Assembly (NCBI GenBank): GCA_002491195.1
Contig: DKVL01000052.1
Coordinates: 36,663 to 100,662, forward strand
Length of the DNA stretch: 64,000 bases
Source of the DNA: Lachnospiraceae bacterium UBA7179
GTDB lineage: Bacteria > Bacillota > Clostridia > Lachnospirales > Lachnospiraceae
Reading direction: 5' to 3'
The position numbers and the translations under genes are program-made. Of this stretch, positions 27,557-35,376 are shown in pieces (the stretch's first letter is position 1; each line of letters starts with the position of its first letter). A model generated the notes under the pieces. That model made no database searches. It had not been told where the DNA came from and saw only the letters and a list, made by a program, of their open reading frames with translations.

Positions 27557-27611
27557 TAATACACTACTATAGGAGCAAGCATAAGAAAATTGTGTATAGA
27601 CGTTTTTAAAA
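27543..27611 (+). repeat. Duplicated gene-end/intergenic block, copy B
   Basis: Second copy of the block at 25887-25959. It forms the junction with the broken ATPase-like frame upstream. The rest of the 291-base gap to 27675 shows nothing further that I recognise. Confidence 0.65.
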
Positions 27612-27674
27612 TATGTTCGAACGACAAGTAAGCAAAAAAATTAGAAACAATGCAAACTAGGGAGGGATTTATTA

Positions 27675-28493
27675 ATGAAATATCATTGCAGATTTATGGC
27701 GATAGCGGGAGTGGTATTGTGCATTATAAGCACAATATATAACGTATCTCAAGTACAGCACAGCCCTTTAATGGTACTGCTCATGTTGGTAATAGGTGGT
27801 ATTGTTACATACATGATGTATATACCATGGTCAACCTTTGCAGAAATATTAGAACGGTTGGAAAATCTGGAATGGCAGTTGTCAAATACTGAGACAGGGT
27901 TAAAAGAAGAAACAAAATCTATTTTAAAAGATATTCACACGTTTCGTGGAACATCAGCAATTAATAATTCAGAGACCTGGGTATGCCCACATTGTGGTGT
28001 GATCAATACTGGTCATATAGGAACCTGTAAGTGGTGCGGATTCGATCAGCCAGGAAATACACCCGCAAAGCAGGAACAGGCAGAAATAAAAGAAGAGCCA
28101 CAGATGAAACCACATTCGCGGCTACAGTTAAAACCAGATTGGGAGCTTAAGCAGCAGGCGGAACAGAAAGCAGAGGCAGAACGGAAAGCAGAAGCAGAAC
28201 GGAAGGCAGAAGCAGAACGGAAGGCAGAAGCAGAACGGAAAGCAGAAGCAGAACGGAAGGCAGAAGCAGAACGGAAGGCAGAGGCGGAACGGAAAGCAGA
28301 AGCAGAAAAGAAAGCAGAAGCAGAACGGAAAGCAGAGGCGGAACGGCAGTTGAAGTCCAAAGGACAACAGTTACATATAGAAGACTTGACGCCAGAGTCT
28401 AAAATGCGCCCTCTTTTTTGTATTTCGTGTGGTTCCAGATTGGAAGCTGATTCGAATTTCTGCATCCATTGTGGTGCGAAGATAGCAAAATAG
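27675..28493 (+). CDS. Membrane protein with two zinc ribbons and AEAERK repeats
   Basis: A 272-residue protein, start after GGGAGGG. Two membrane segments (about 6-25 and 33-52), a short helical region, then a CPHCG...CKWCG zinc finger (about 100-120). A run of about ten AEAERK units forms a long charged helix, and a second zinc ribbon (CISCG...CIHCG) ends the protein. It resembles other zinc-ribbon proteins here (2746, 36876). The helix may act as a spacer. It precedes the second WXG triad. Confidence 0.75.
   Translation: MKYHCRFMAIAGVVLCIISTIYNVSQVQHSPLMVLLMLVIGGIVTYMMYIPWSTFAEILERLENLEWQLSNTETGLKEETKSILKDIHTFRGTSAINNSETWVCPHCGVINTGHIGTCKWCGFDQPGNTPAKQEQAEIKEEPQMKPHSRLQLKPDWELKQQAEQKAEAERKAEAERKAEAERKAEAERKAEAERKAEAERKAEAERKAEAEKKAEAERKAEAERQLKSKGQQLHIEDLTPESKMRPLFCISCGSRLEADSNFCIHCGAKIAK
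28157..28346 (+). repeat. 18-bp tandem repeats encoding AEAERK
   Basis: About ten in-frame 18-bp units inside the gene at 27675, nearly identical in DNA. Recent expansion by slippage is likely. Confidence 0.85.
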
Positions 28494-28573
28494 CAAAAAT
28501 ACACGAAACGAAGGCGTTGATCTGACATAGATGAATGATATGGTTTCAGCAAGAGTGATAGGAGTTGAGCAAA

Positions 28574-28873
28574 ATGACATCTGGAAAATATTATGTAGAA
28601 ACAAACAGATTAGGAAAAGAGGCGGAGGGAATCATAGAACATATTACGGACATACAGAAAAATATAAAAGGATTAAGTGATGAGATCATATCGCTATCCG
28701 ACCGATGGCAGGGTATGGCTTCTGCGTCCTTTATGATGACGTATCAAGAAGACTGTGAAGGGTTGAACAGGCTTATGACAGATCTAACGAATCTGTATGA
28801 GCAGATCAAAAAAGCGCAGGGAGCATACAATCGGTGTGAAAAGAGTGTAGAGTCTGTAGTACGACGCATTTAG
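28574..28873 (+). CDS. WXG100 family protein, second triad member 1
   Basis: A 99-residue protein starting at ATG 28574 with GGAG upstream; a TTG nine bases earlier is less likely. Helical hairpin with turn W-Q-G at about residue 45. It is the counterpart of the protein at 20785. Confidence 0.85.
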   Translation: MTSGKYYVETNRLGKEAEGIIEHITDIQKNIKGLSDEIISLSDRWQGMASASFMMTYQEDCEGLNRLMTDLTNLYEQIKKAQGAYNRCEKSVESVVRRI

Positions 28874-28883
28874 GAGGATGATC

Positions 28884-29210
28884 ATGGCGGCATTTGGAGG
28901 ATATGAAATACTTGTAACACCTGAAGAATTGGCGCAAAAGGCGAATATCGTGTCAGAGTATATTCATAATATCAAAAGTAACTTTGAGGACATGGAAATA
29001 CTGATTCATTCCAGCAATGCATACTGGGAAGGTGATGCGGGCGATAAATTCAGGGAATATTATGATCAAAGAAAAGAAGATATCGAAGCTTCATTAAGGA
29101 ACCTGCTTCGAATCCCGCAGACACTGAATGAAATATCAGGAGTATATACCAACACAGAGAATGCTATAACAGAAACAGTGCAGGAATTGCCAGGCGATGT
29201 TATAGAGTAG
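28884..29210 (+). CDS. WXG100 family protein ending ELPGDVIE, second triad member 2
   Basis: A 108-residue paralogue of the protein at 21103, with turn W-E-G and tail ELPGDVIE. The start at 28884 is preferred because the earlier ATG at 28878 touches the AGGAGG site. Its segment LNEISGVYTNTENAI closely resembles LNDIAGIYTGTENEI at the end of the lipase at 29547. Confidence 0.9.
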   Translation: MAAFGGYEILVTPEELAQKANIVSEYIHNIKSNFEDMEILIHSSNAYWEGDAGDKFREYYDQRKEDIEASLRNLLRIPQTLNEISGVYTNTENAITETVQELPGDVIE

Positions 29211-29220
29211 GAGGATGATT

Positions 29221-29523
29221 ATGGAAATAGATGTTAATTTTTCACAAGCGCTTGCCGATGCAAAACGATTGGCAGAACTGGCAGATGAAATAAAACGGAT
29301 TGGCGAAAATGAAGTCGGCAATTCGATCTCGACAGTGTCTTGCGGATGGAGGAGTGAACAGGCTTCCAGGTATTTGAAAAAAGCAGAAAGTTTTCAGAAA
29401 AATATAGTACAAACGGGAGATAATATTGCCGCAATTGCGGCTGCATATCATGATGCAATCACAAAAATGAAGTCTGCTGAAGATTTTGCAAAAAGTCTGG
29501 CAGGTAACAGGACATACCACTAA
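29221..29523 (+). CDS. WXG100-like protein with W-R-S turn, second triad member 3
   Basis: A 100-residue paralogue of the protein at 21449. The turn reads W-R-S instead of W-x-G, so the glycine is lost. Start at 29221 for the same spacing reason as the previous gene. It lies 23 bases before the lipase gene. Confidence 0.82.
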   Translation: MEIDVNFSQALADAKRLAELADEIKRIGENEVGNSISTVSCGWRSEQASRYLKKAESFQKNIVQTGDNIAAIAAAYHDAITKMKSAEDFAKSLAGNRTYH

Positions 29524-29546
29524 ATCGACTGCAAGGAGTGATAGAG

Positions 29547-31148
29547 ATGAGTAATATAAATGATTACATACAGTCATGCGCAGGGCAAACGCCTATGTCT
29601 GCAGGTTCGTACAATGAAATGGATGCACTTGTCTTTGCAAATTTGTCATATATAAGATTTGATGAAGTTAAGGATACAGCACTTCGCCAAAGGTTAATTC
29701 AGGCTGCAGGCAGTGAGGGGATTGGGCTGCAGGAATATGCCCAGATTATGCTTGACAGTGGTGTGGAGACAGAGAAAGCAAAAATTCAAATGCTGGAAGA
29801 GATTCGCGATTGTGACCGTTACGCTAACTGCAGGATAGCAAACTGTATGTCGACTGACCAAAAAACAGGAACACAATGGGCAGCTATTACTATAAAACTG
29901 GACGAAACGACGTCCGTTGTGTCGTTTAGAGGTACTGATGGTACCGAGGAGGGATGGGCAGAAGATTTTGAACTGGGTTATAGCGAGGCAACAGGCGCGC
30001 AGAAAGAATCAGCTGATTATCTGAAAATGTGTGAAGCAGATCATGTTTATCTCACAGGGCATTCCAAAGGTGGAAACGATGCAGTGAGTGCTTACATAAT
30101 GGCTGATAATAGTGTGCGTGACAAAGTAAAGAATATTTATAATTTTGATGGCCCGGGCGTCAACGACGCATTTGCTGATACTTATAAAGAAGGGTATACA
30201 GAACTTGATGATAAATTGGTTACAATATACCCAAAAGATTCCATCATCGGTACATTGCTGAAAAATCATCCAGGAAAACACATCTATGTTGAAACATCTG
30301 CAGAAAACATGATTCTGGAGCATGACAGTTACACATGGCAGATGAAAAATGGCGGGGACGGAAGTCTTATTTTTGACAATACAGATCAAAGTGAGATTTC
30401 CCAATATATTGACCGTATTCTGGATGACACATTGAACAGTCTGCCTCCTGAAAAACGGGAAAAGTTTTTACGTGCGCTGATCGATATCGGTGTACCTGAT
30501 CTGATAGCACATCCAGAATCATTGAATCCTGATAAAATAGAGTCAATTATAAACAATTTTAGTGAATTGGATTTTGAGACAAAATCAGCTGTCATAAAGA
30601 CATTTAGTGCGCTGTTGGTATGGACAAGCATGAATGGAATCAACTATGATACCGACATTTTGTCAAATGATCTTCTTGACCAGGCATTACAGGCCTACCT
30701 GGATATCCTGGCGTTTCAACTTGGTATATGGCTTAATGCAAACGGGGATCTACTTATCTTTGTCACCGATATTATATTAAAAATATCAGAGACAGTCAGA
30801 AGTATTGTGGAAGGTTTCATAGAGTTCCTGAACGAAGTGGGACAACGGATAAAGGGCTTTTTTGATGGTACATATACAGATACTTCTATTCAGATCAATG
30901 CTTCGGCTCTCACAGAGGCGGCGAATACGATGAAACCCGCTGCACAGAGGCTTGAGCAATGCAGGGAGGAAATTGTACAGATCCGGCAGAGGATCGGAGC
31001 CTGGGCAGGAGTATATGTTATCCAGCTGATCGTACAGGAGTCCCAGATTGGCAGCCTGGAGTCGTCATGTAGAAAGTTTGTCAATGCATTAAATGACATT
31101 GCCGGGATTTATACAGGCACGGAAAATGAGATAATGGAGTATTTATAA
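29547..31148 (+). CDS. Reverse-domain type VII lipase effector candidate (TslA-like)
   Basis: A 533-residue protein, start eight bases after AAGGAG. The N-terminal half is a DUF2974-type alpha/beta hydrolase with nucleophile S173 in GHSKG, an Asp in NFDGPG and a His in EHDSYTW as likely triad. No signal peptide. The last 90 residues (about 445-533) form a WXG-like helical domain with W486-A-G488 and an end similar to the WXG protein at 28884. S. aureus TslA has the same reversed order (lipase first, secretion domain last), small helical partners upstream and immunity genes downstream. Lipase activity and secretion are inferred. Confidence 0.8.
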   Translation: MSNINDYIQSCAGQTPMSAGSYNEMDALVFANLSYIRFDEVKDTALRQRLIQAAGSEGIGLQEYAQIMLDSGVETEKAKIQMLEEIRDCDRYANCRIANCMSTDQKTGTQWAAITIKLDETTSVVSFRGTDGTEEGWAEDFELGYSEATGAQKESADYLKMCEADHVYLTGHSKGGNDAVSAYIMADNSVRDKVKNIYNFDGPGVNDAFADTYKEGYTELDDKLVTIYPKDSIIGTLLKNHPGKHIYVETSAENMILEHDSYTWQMKNGGDGSLIFDNTDQSEISQYIDRILDDTLNSLPPEKREKFLRALIDIGVPDLIAHPESLNPDKIESIINNFSELDFETKSAVIKTFSALLVWTSMNGINYDTDILSNDLLDQALQAYLDILAFQLGIWLNANGDLLIFVTDIILKISETVRSIVEGFIEFLNEVGQRIKGFFDGTYTDTSIQINASALTEAANTMKPAAQRLEQCREEIVQIRQRIGAWAGVYVIQLIVQESQIGSLESSCRKFVNALNDIAGIYTGTENEIMEYL

Positions 31149-31175
31149 ACCTGGAAAACAGGAAGGATAAAGCGG

Positions 31176-32531
31176 ATGAATACAAAGAGAAAGTTGATCA
31201 CAATCATTATCGGAATAGAGGCAGTGATGATAGCTGCCGTGATTGTATTCCTGTTTTATATCAACAGCGATACTGTCAGGATAAACCGCCAGCTGGAACT
31301 GGCACAGCGGTATCTGCTGGAAGAAGATTACGAACAGGCGATTGCAGCGTTTGAGATTGTTATTGAGATCGATCCTAAAAACGTGGACGCTTATCTTGGC
31401 CTGGCGGAGGCATATGTTTCAGTCGATGAACTAAAAAATGCGGTCAGAACATTGGAGAAAGCAGCAGAACAGACTGACTCCGAAGAAATCCTTGATATGC
31501 TCGAAATCCATACCGCCGGGATCGAACAGAGACAGCTGGCGGCGCAGAAAGCGGCGGAAGCGGCCGCCGCTGCTGCGATGGAGCAGGTAGTAAATACCAC
31601 ACCGCAGCAGGATGAAGTATCTTCAGAAAATGACCCGAGTGATGTATTTGACGATAGAGCTGCCAATGACACTATCGAAAGTGAGCAAAGTGAGAATGCA
31701 CAGGATTTATATATGCGTTTTCTAAATAATGAAATCGCTGCAGTGGTTAGAAAGGATGGTGTATATGTACAAGGACTTTTGGAAATCTTTAATCTGGAAA
31801 GCGGGCATTCCTATACATTAATGGATCTTACGGCATATGTTGATCAGGTCTATTTGCCTGCGGAATCCCTTGATATAGAGTGGAATTGCCAATATACCTA
31901 TGTGGATTGCGTTGATAGTGATTCTGTAAATTTATTGATAAGATTTGAGGAGACACCAAGTTATGATAATGTTAATATATTTTTTATTATAACGGAAGAT
32001 AATGGTCAGCTGTATGTAACAGGTGCATACAGGTATGAAGGGAGAGAAGAACTAACTGTATATTGTAATGGGCTGTGTTATAGTTGGGGCTCTGGTGGGG
32101 CGGCACTTAACTTTACTGGGGCATTAGCTATTATGTCTGGTGGAAATATAACAGAGATCTTTGAAGAAATGTGTTGTGGTGGATGGAGTGTAAGTCATAT
32201 CAATTATGAAATATATAATGAAATTTTTGATGGATTCGATCCAATAATGGAAGCATCGATATATACAATTGGCACAGATAAGTACTATACATATACTTTG
32301 CTTGATGCTGCGGATAATAATATTGAAGCAATTGAAACCTTTATTAACAGATGCCACGACGAGGCAGGCATTAACTGGACGACAGAAGCAGAGGTGTTGG
32401 AAGCTATTAAAAAAAGATGCAGTTCAATAGGCGTAGATTATAACAGCGTGGAACATGATCATGAAGAAATTTATGATAGAGTTTTGCATAGCACGGAATA
32501 TCAAGATAAAGTGAACTGGGTAATGTTATAA
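31176..32531 (+). CDS. TM-TPR family protein (copy 2), unique C-terminal domain
   Basis: A 451-residue protein. Anchor (about 6-29) and TPR region (35-115) match the family; an Ala/Gln-rich stretch follows, then a C-terminal domain of about 250 residues without recognised family. It lies 27 bases after the lipase effector and is therefore the best candidate for its immunity or partner protein, with the variable part outside the membrane. Decayed copies of its C-terminal domain occur at 33557-33745 and 35219-35281. Confidence 0.78.
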   Translation: MNTKRKLITIIIGIEAVMIAAVIVFLFYINSDTVRINRQLELAQRYLLEEDYEQAIAAFEIVIEIDPKNVDAYLGLAEAYVSVDELKNAVRTLEKAAEQTDSEEILDMLEIHTAGIEQRQLAAQKAAEAAAAAAMEQVVNTTPQQDEVSSENDPSDVFDDRAANDTIESEQSENAQDLYMRFLNNEIAAVVRKDGVYVQGLLEIFNLESGHSYTLMDLTAYVDQVYLPAESLDIEWNCQYTYVDCVDSDSVNLLIRFEETPSYDNVNIFFIITEDNGQLYVTGAYRYEGREELTVYCNGLCYSWGSGGAALNFTGALAIMSGGNITEIFEEMCCGGWSVSHINYEIYNEIFDGFDPIMEASIYTIGTDKYYTYTLLDAADNNIEAIETFINRCHDEAGINWTTEAEVLEAIKKRCSSIGVDYNSVEHDHEEIYDRVLHSTEYQDKVNWVML

Positions 32532-32540
32532 AGTGATCGG

Positions 32541-32615
32541 AAATTTGGAAATATTTTGAGTGACATTGCCTGGATGGATGCAGGTATGTGAAATGAGATA
32601 ACAGCGTATTTGTAA
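32541..32615 (+). pseudogene. Scar of the lipase effector 3-prime end, copy 1
   Basis: Reads SDIAWMDAGM-stop-NEITAYL-stop, matching NDIAGIYTGTENEIMEYL-stop at the end of the lipase (29547). The DNA from AAATTTG to the stop aligns throughout, with one in-frame stop. The shared leader before the next TM-TPR start also matches. This marks an old duplication that included the effector tail plus the following gene. Confidence 0.7.
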
Positions 32616-32646
32616 AGCAGGGAAACGAGAAGGATCAGGTGGATGC

Positions 32647-33528
32647 ATGAGTATAAAGAGAAAACGAATCATAATCATTATCGGAATAGAGGCAGTGATG
32701 ATAGCTGCATTGATCATATTCCTGTTTTATATCAACAGTGACACTGTCAGGATAAACCGCCAGCTGGAATTGGCACAGCGGTATCTGCTGGAAGAAGATT
32801 ACGAACAGGCGATTGCGGCGTTTGAGATTGTTATTGAGATTGATCCTAAGAACGTGGACGCTTATCTTGGCCTGGCGGAGGCGTATGTTTCAACAGATGA
32901 TTTAGAAGATGCTGTCAAGGTACTAGAGCAGGCAGCAACGCAGACAGATTCCGAGGAAATGCTCGAAATGCTCGAAATACATATTGCAGAAATCGAGCAG
33001 AGACAGTTGGCAGCACAGAGGGCTGCAGAAGAAGAGACAACCGTTGCCGTCCAAAACCAGACCGATGATACGGCGCGGACAGAACGGGCAGATTTACCAG
33101 ATGGTTCTTACTATATTTACTATTATGACAGCAACGATGACAACAGCGGAAATTTCATAAAAAGGGAAAAATATAGTAGAGATGGCACCTTGATGGAGTA
33201 TGTGGTCAATAGCTATGACAGCAACGGAAACTGTATAAAAGCGGATGAATATAGTAGAGACGGTATTCTGATTGAATATTATATCAGAAGCTTTGATAGC
33301 AACGGAAACTGTATAAAAGTGGAGAGATATAGCAGAGAAGGCGTCTTGGAGGAATATTGGATCTATAGTTACGGCAGCAACAGAAATTTAATAAAAGGAG
33401 AACGATATAATGAAGATGGCACCTTGATTGAATATTGGTTCTATAGCTATGACAGTAACGGAAATTTAATAAAAGGGGATAGCGTGCAGAATTTATCCGA
33501 TAACGCAATAGATCAAATAGGTCTATAG
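32647..33528 (+). CDS. TM-TPR family protein with YD-like repeats (copy 3)
   Basis: A 293-residue protein: the family anchor and TPR region (1-115), a short linker, then about five repeats of the YDSNGNxIKxExYxxDGTLxEY type. The protein ends soon after the last repeat (GDSVQNLSD), shorter than its relatives, so it may be a truncated version. The N-terminal DNA is very close to that of 31176 and 33848. Confidence 0.78.
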   Translation: MSIKRKRIIIIIGIEAVMIAALIIFLFYINSDTVRINRQLELAQRYLLEEDYEQAIAAFEIVIEIDPKNVDAYLGLAEAYVSTDDLEDAVKVLEQAATQTDSEEMLEMLEIHIAEIEQRQLAAQRAAEEETTVAVQNQTDDTARTERADLPDGSYYIYYYDSNDDNSGNFIKREKYSRDGTLMEYVVNSYDSNGNCIKADEYSRDGILIEYYIRSFDSNGNCIKVERYSREGVLEEYWIYSYGSNRNLIKGERYNEDGTLIEYWFYSYDSNGNLIKGDSVQNLSDNAIDQIGL

Positions 33529-33556
33529 AAGCTATCTAAAGCTATATACCTCTCCG

Positions 33557-33745
33557 AACTGTCAGATATCATATTTTAATACAGATGATGGGGAAGTAAA
33601 TTTCTTATATATTTTATTAATAGATGTTGTGTCGGGATGGGAGTTAGTTTGGACAGCAGAGGAGAAAGTAGTAAAAAAGATGTAGTTCAATAGACATAGA
33701 TTATAACAGGATGGAACATCAGGAAGAAGTGAACTAAGTTATGAT
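33557..33745 (+). pseudogene. Decayed copy of the 31176 C-terminal domain
   Basis: The gap 33529-33847 holds pieces that still align with the C-terminal domain at 31176: an NCQISYFN...VNFL piece (33557 on) and a WTAEEKVVKKM piece (about 33650-33695) against WTTEAEVLEAIKKR. Stops and deletions break the frame. DNA identity around ATAGATTATAACAG is clear. Confidence 0.6.
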
Positions 33746-33820
33746 TGTCGAATAAAAAGCACTGAATGACATTTTTGGGATTGATACAGGTGTGGGAATG
33801 AGATAATGGAGTATTTGTAA
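33746..33820 (+). pseudogene. Scar of the lipase effector 3-prime end, copy 2
   Basis: Reads ALNDIFGIDTGVG before a two-base loss shifts the frame; the DNA then continues ATGAGATAATGGAGTATTTG as in the lipase gene. It is followed by the same leader (CAGGAAGGATAAAGCGG) that precedes 31176. Confidence 0.7.
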
Positions 33821-33847
33821 ATCAGGGAAACAGGAAGGATAAAGCGG

Positions 33848-35116
33848 ATGAGTACAAAGAGAAGGATTATCGCAATCATTATCGGAATCGAGGCAGTGAT
33901 GATAGCTGCCGTAGTCGTGTTTCTATTTTATATCAACAGCGACACTGTCAGGATAAACCGTCAGCTGGAACTGGCGCAGCGGTATCTGCTGGAAGAGGAT
34001 TACGAGCAGGCGATCGCGGCATATGAGATTGTCATTGAGATCGACCCTAAGAACGTGAACGCTTATCTCGGTCTGGCAGAGGCATATGTTTCCGCAGATG
34101 AACTGAAAAATGCGGTCAGGACATTAGAGAAGGCGGCAAAACAGACTGACTCCGAAGAAGTCCTTGACATGCTCGAAATCCAAACTGCCGCGATTGAACA
34201 AAGACAGCTGGCAGCGCAGAAAGCGGCGGAAGCAGAAGCCCTGGCAGCACAGAAAACAGCGGAAGCAGAAGTCCTTGCAGTACAAAAAGCGGCGGAAGCG
34301 ACAGCCCTGGCAGAACAGAAAGCAACAGAAGCGGCAGTTCCTACAGACTTAGAAATATCACAAAAGAATGAGATAGAGAATCCTTTTATGGAGGACACAG
34401 CTGCAAAAACGGAGACGGTAAGCAAGACTGCAGAAACAGAATCTGCAGTGGCACGGACAGAGCGAAAGGATGGAAATTATGGGTTATATTGGATCTATAG
34501 TTATGACGGCAATGGAAATTGTATAAAAGAGGAGTATTATGATGGAGGTAATACTTTGCTTTGGTACAGTGTTTACAGTTATGACAACAGCGGAAATTGT
34601 ATAAAAAAAGATAATTATGAGGTGGATGGTACTTTGACTACATACCATGTTTACAGTTATGACAGCAGCGGAAATCGAATAAAAGAGGAGCATTATGATG
34701 GAGATGGTACTTTGTTTTGGTGCGATGTCTATGGTTATGACAGTAACGGAAATCGGATAAAAGAGGAGTGGTATGATGGAGACGGTACTTTAGATCGGTG
34801 CTTTGTCTATGGTTATGACAGTAACGGAAATCGGATAAAAGAGGAGCATTATAATGGAGATAGTACTTTGAATCGGTACTTTGTCTACAGTTATGACAGT
34901 AACGGAAATCGAATAAAAGAGGAGTGGTATAATGGAGATGGTACTTTAGATCGATACCATGTCTACAGTTATGACAGGAGCGGAAATCGGATAAAAGAGG
35001 AGTATTATAACGGAGATGGTACTTTGGATGAGTACTATGTCAGTAGCTATGACAGCAACGGAAAGTGTATAGGGAGTGTAGGGTATGATTCGTCTGGCAA
35101 TGTAATAAACAATTAG
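33848..35116 (+). CDS. TM-TPR family protein with YD-like repeats (copy 4)
   Basis: A 422-residue protein. Family anchor and TPR region, then an Ala/Glu/Gln repeat stretch (about 118-170), then about nine 23-residue repeats YSYDSNGNRIKEEWYNGDGT. The repeats are close in DNA as well, suggesting recent expansion. Its ending G-V-G-Y-D-S-S-G-N-V-I-N-N is itself a partial repeat. Outer location is predicted. Confidence 0.8.
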   Translation: MSTKRRIIAIIIGIEAVMIAAVVVFLFYINSDTVRINRQLELAQRYLLEEDYEQAIAAYEIVIEIDPKNVNAYLGLAEAYVSADELKNAVRTLEKAAKQTDSEEVLDMLEIQTAAIEQRQLAAQKAAEAEALAAQKTAEAEVLAVQKAAEATALAEQKATEAAVPTDLEISQKNEIENPFMEDTAAKTETVSKTAETESAVARTERKDGNYGLYWIYSYDGNGNCIKEEYYDGGNTLLWYSVYSYDNSGNCIKKDNYEVDGTLTTYHVYSYDSSGNRIKEEHYDGDGTLFWCDVYGYDSNGNRIKEEWYDGDGTLDRCFVYGYDSNGNRIKEEHYNGDSTLNRYFVYSYDSNGNRIKEEWYNGDGTLDRYHVYSYDRSGNRIKEEYYNGDGTLDEYYVSSYDSNGKCIGSVGYDSSGNVINN

Positions 35117-35218
35117 TCATAAAAATATTCAGTTGTATCTGACAGACGCGTATGAATGTGTAGGTATAGAGAGATAGAATGGTTCGCATCATAGCAGGGA
35201 GCGGGCAAGTCAGGGTAT

Positions 35219-35349
35219 GATAGCTATCCGGTAATGGATGTAATGATATATGCAATTGGTAGAAATATGTACTGTATATGACTTGTATGACCTGTTACTC
35301 ATAGTGAAGTAATTTTGTACGAAATTTTTTAACAATAGAATATTTGTAA
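35219..35349 (+). pseudogene. Decayed TM-TPR C-terminal piece plus effector-tail scar, copy 3
   Basis: DSYPVMDVMIYAIGRNMY-x-I-stop (35219-35281) matches GFDPIMEASIYTIGTDKY in the protein at 31176. Then AGAATATTTGTAA (about 35337-35349) is the last piece of the lipase end, followed by the shared leader before 35377. The rest of the gap 35117-35376 is unassigned. Confidence 0.55.
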
Positions 35350-35376
35350 ATCAGGGAAACGGAAAGGATAAAGCAG

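Noticed and set aside
28128..28552. Antisense frames over the AEAERK repeats
   Set aside because: They are products of the 18-bp repeat read backwards.
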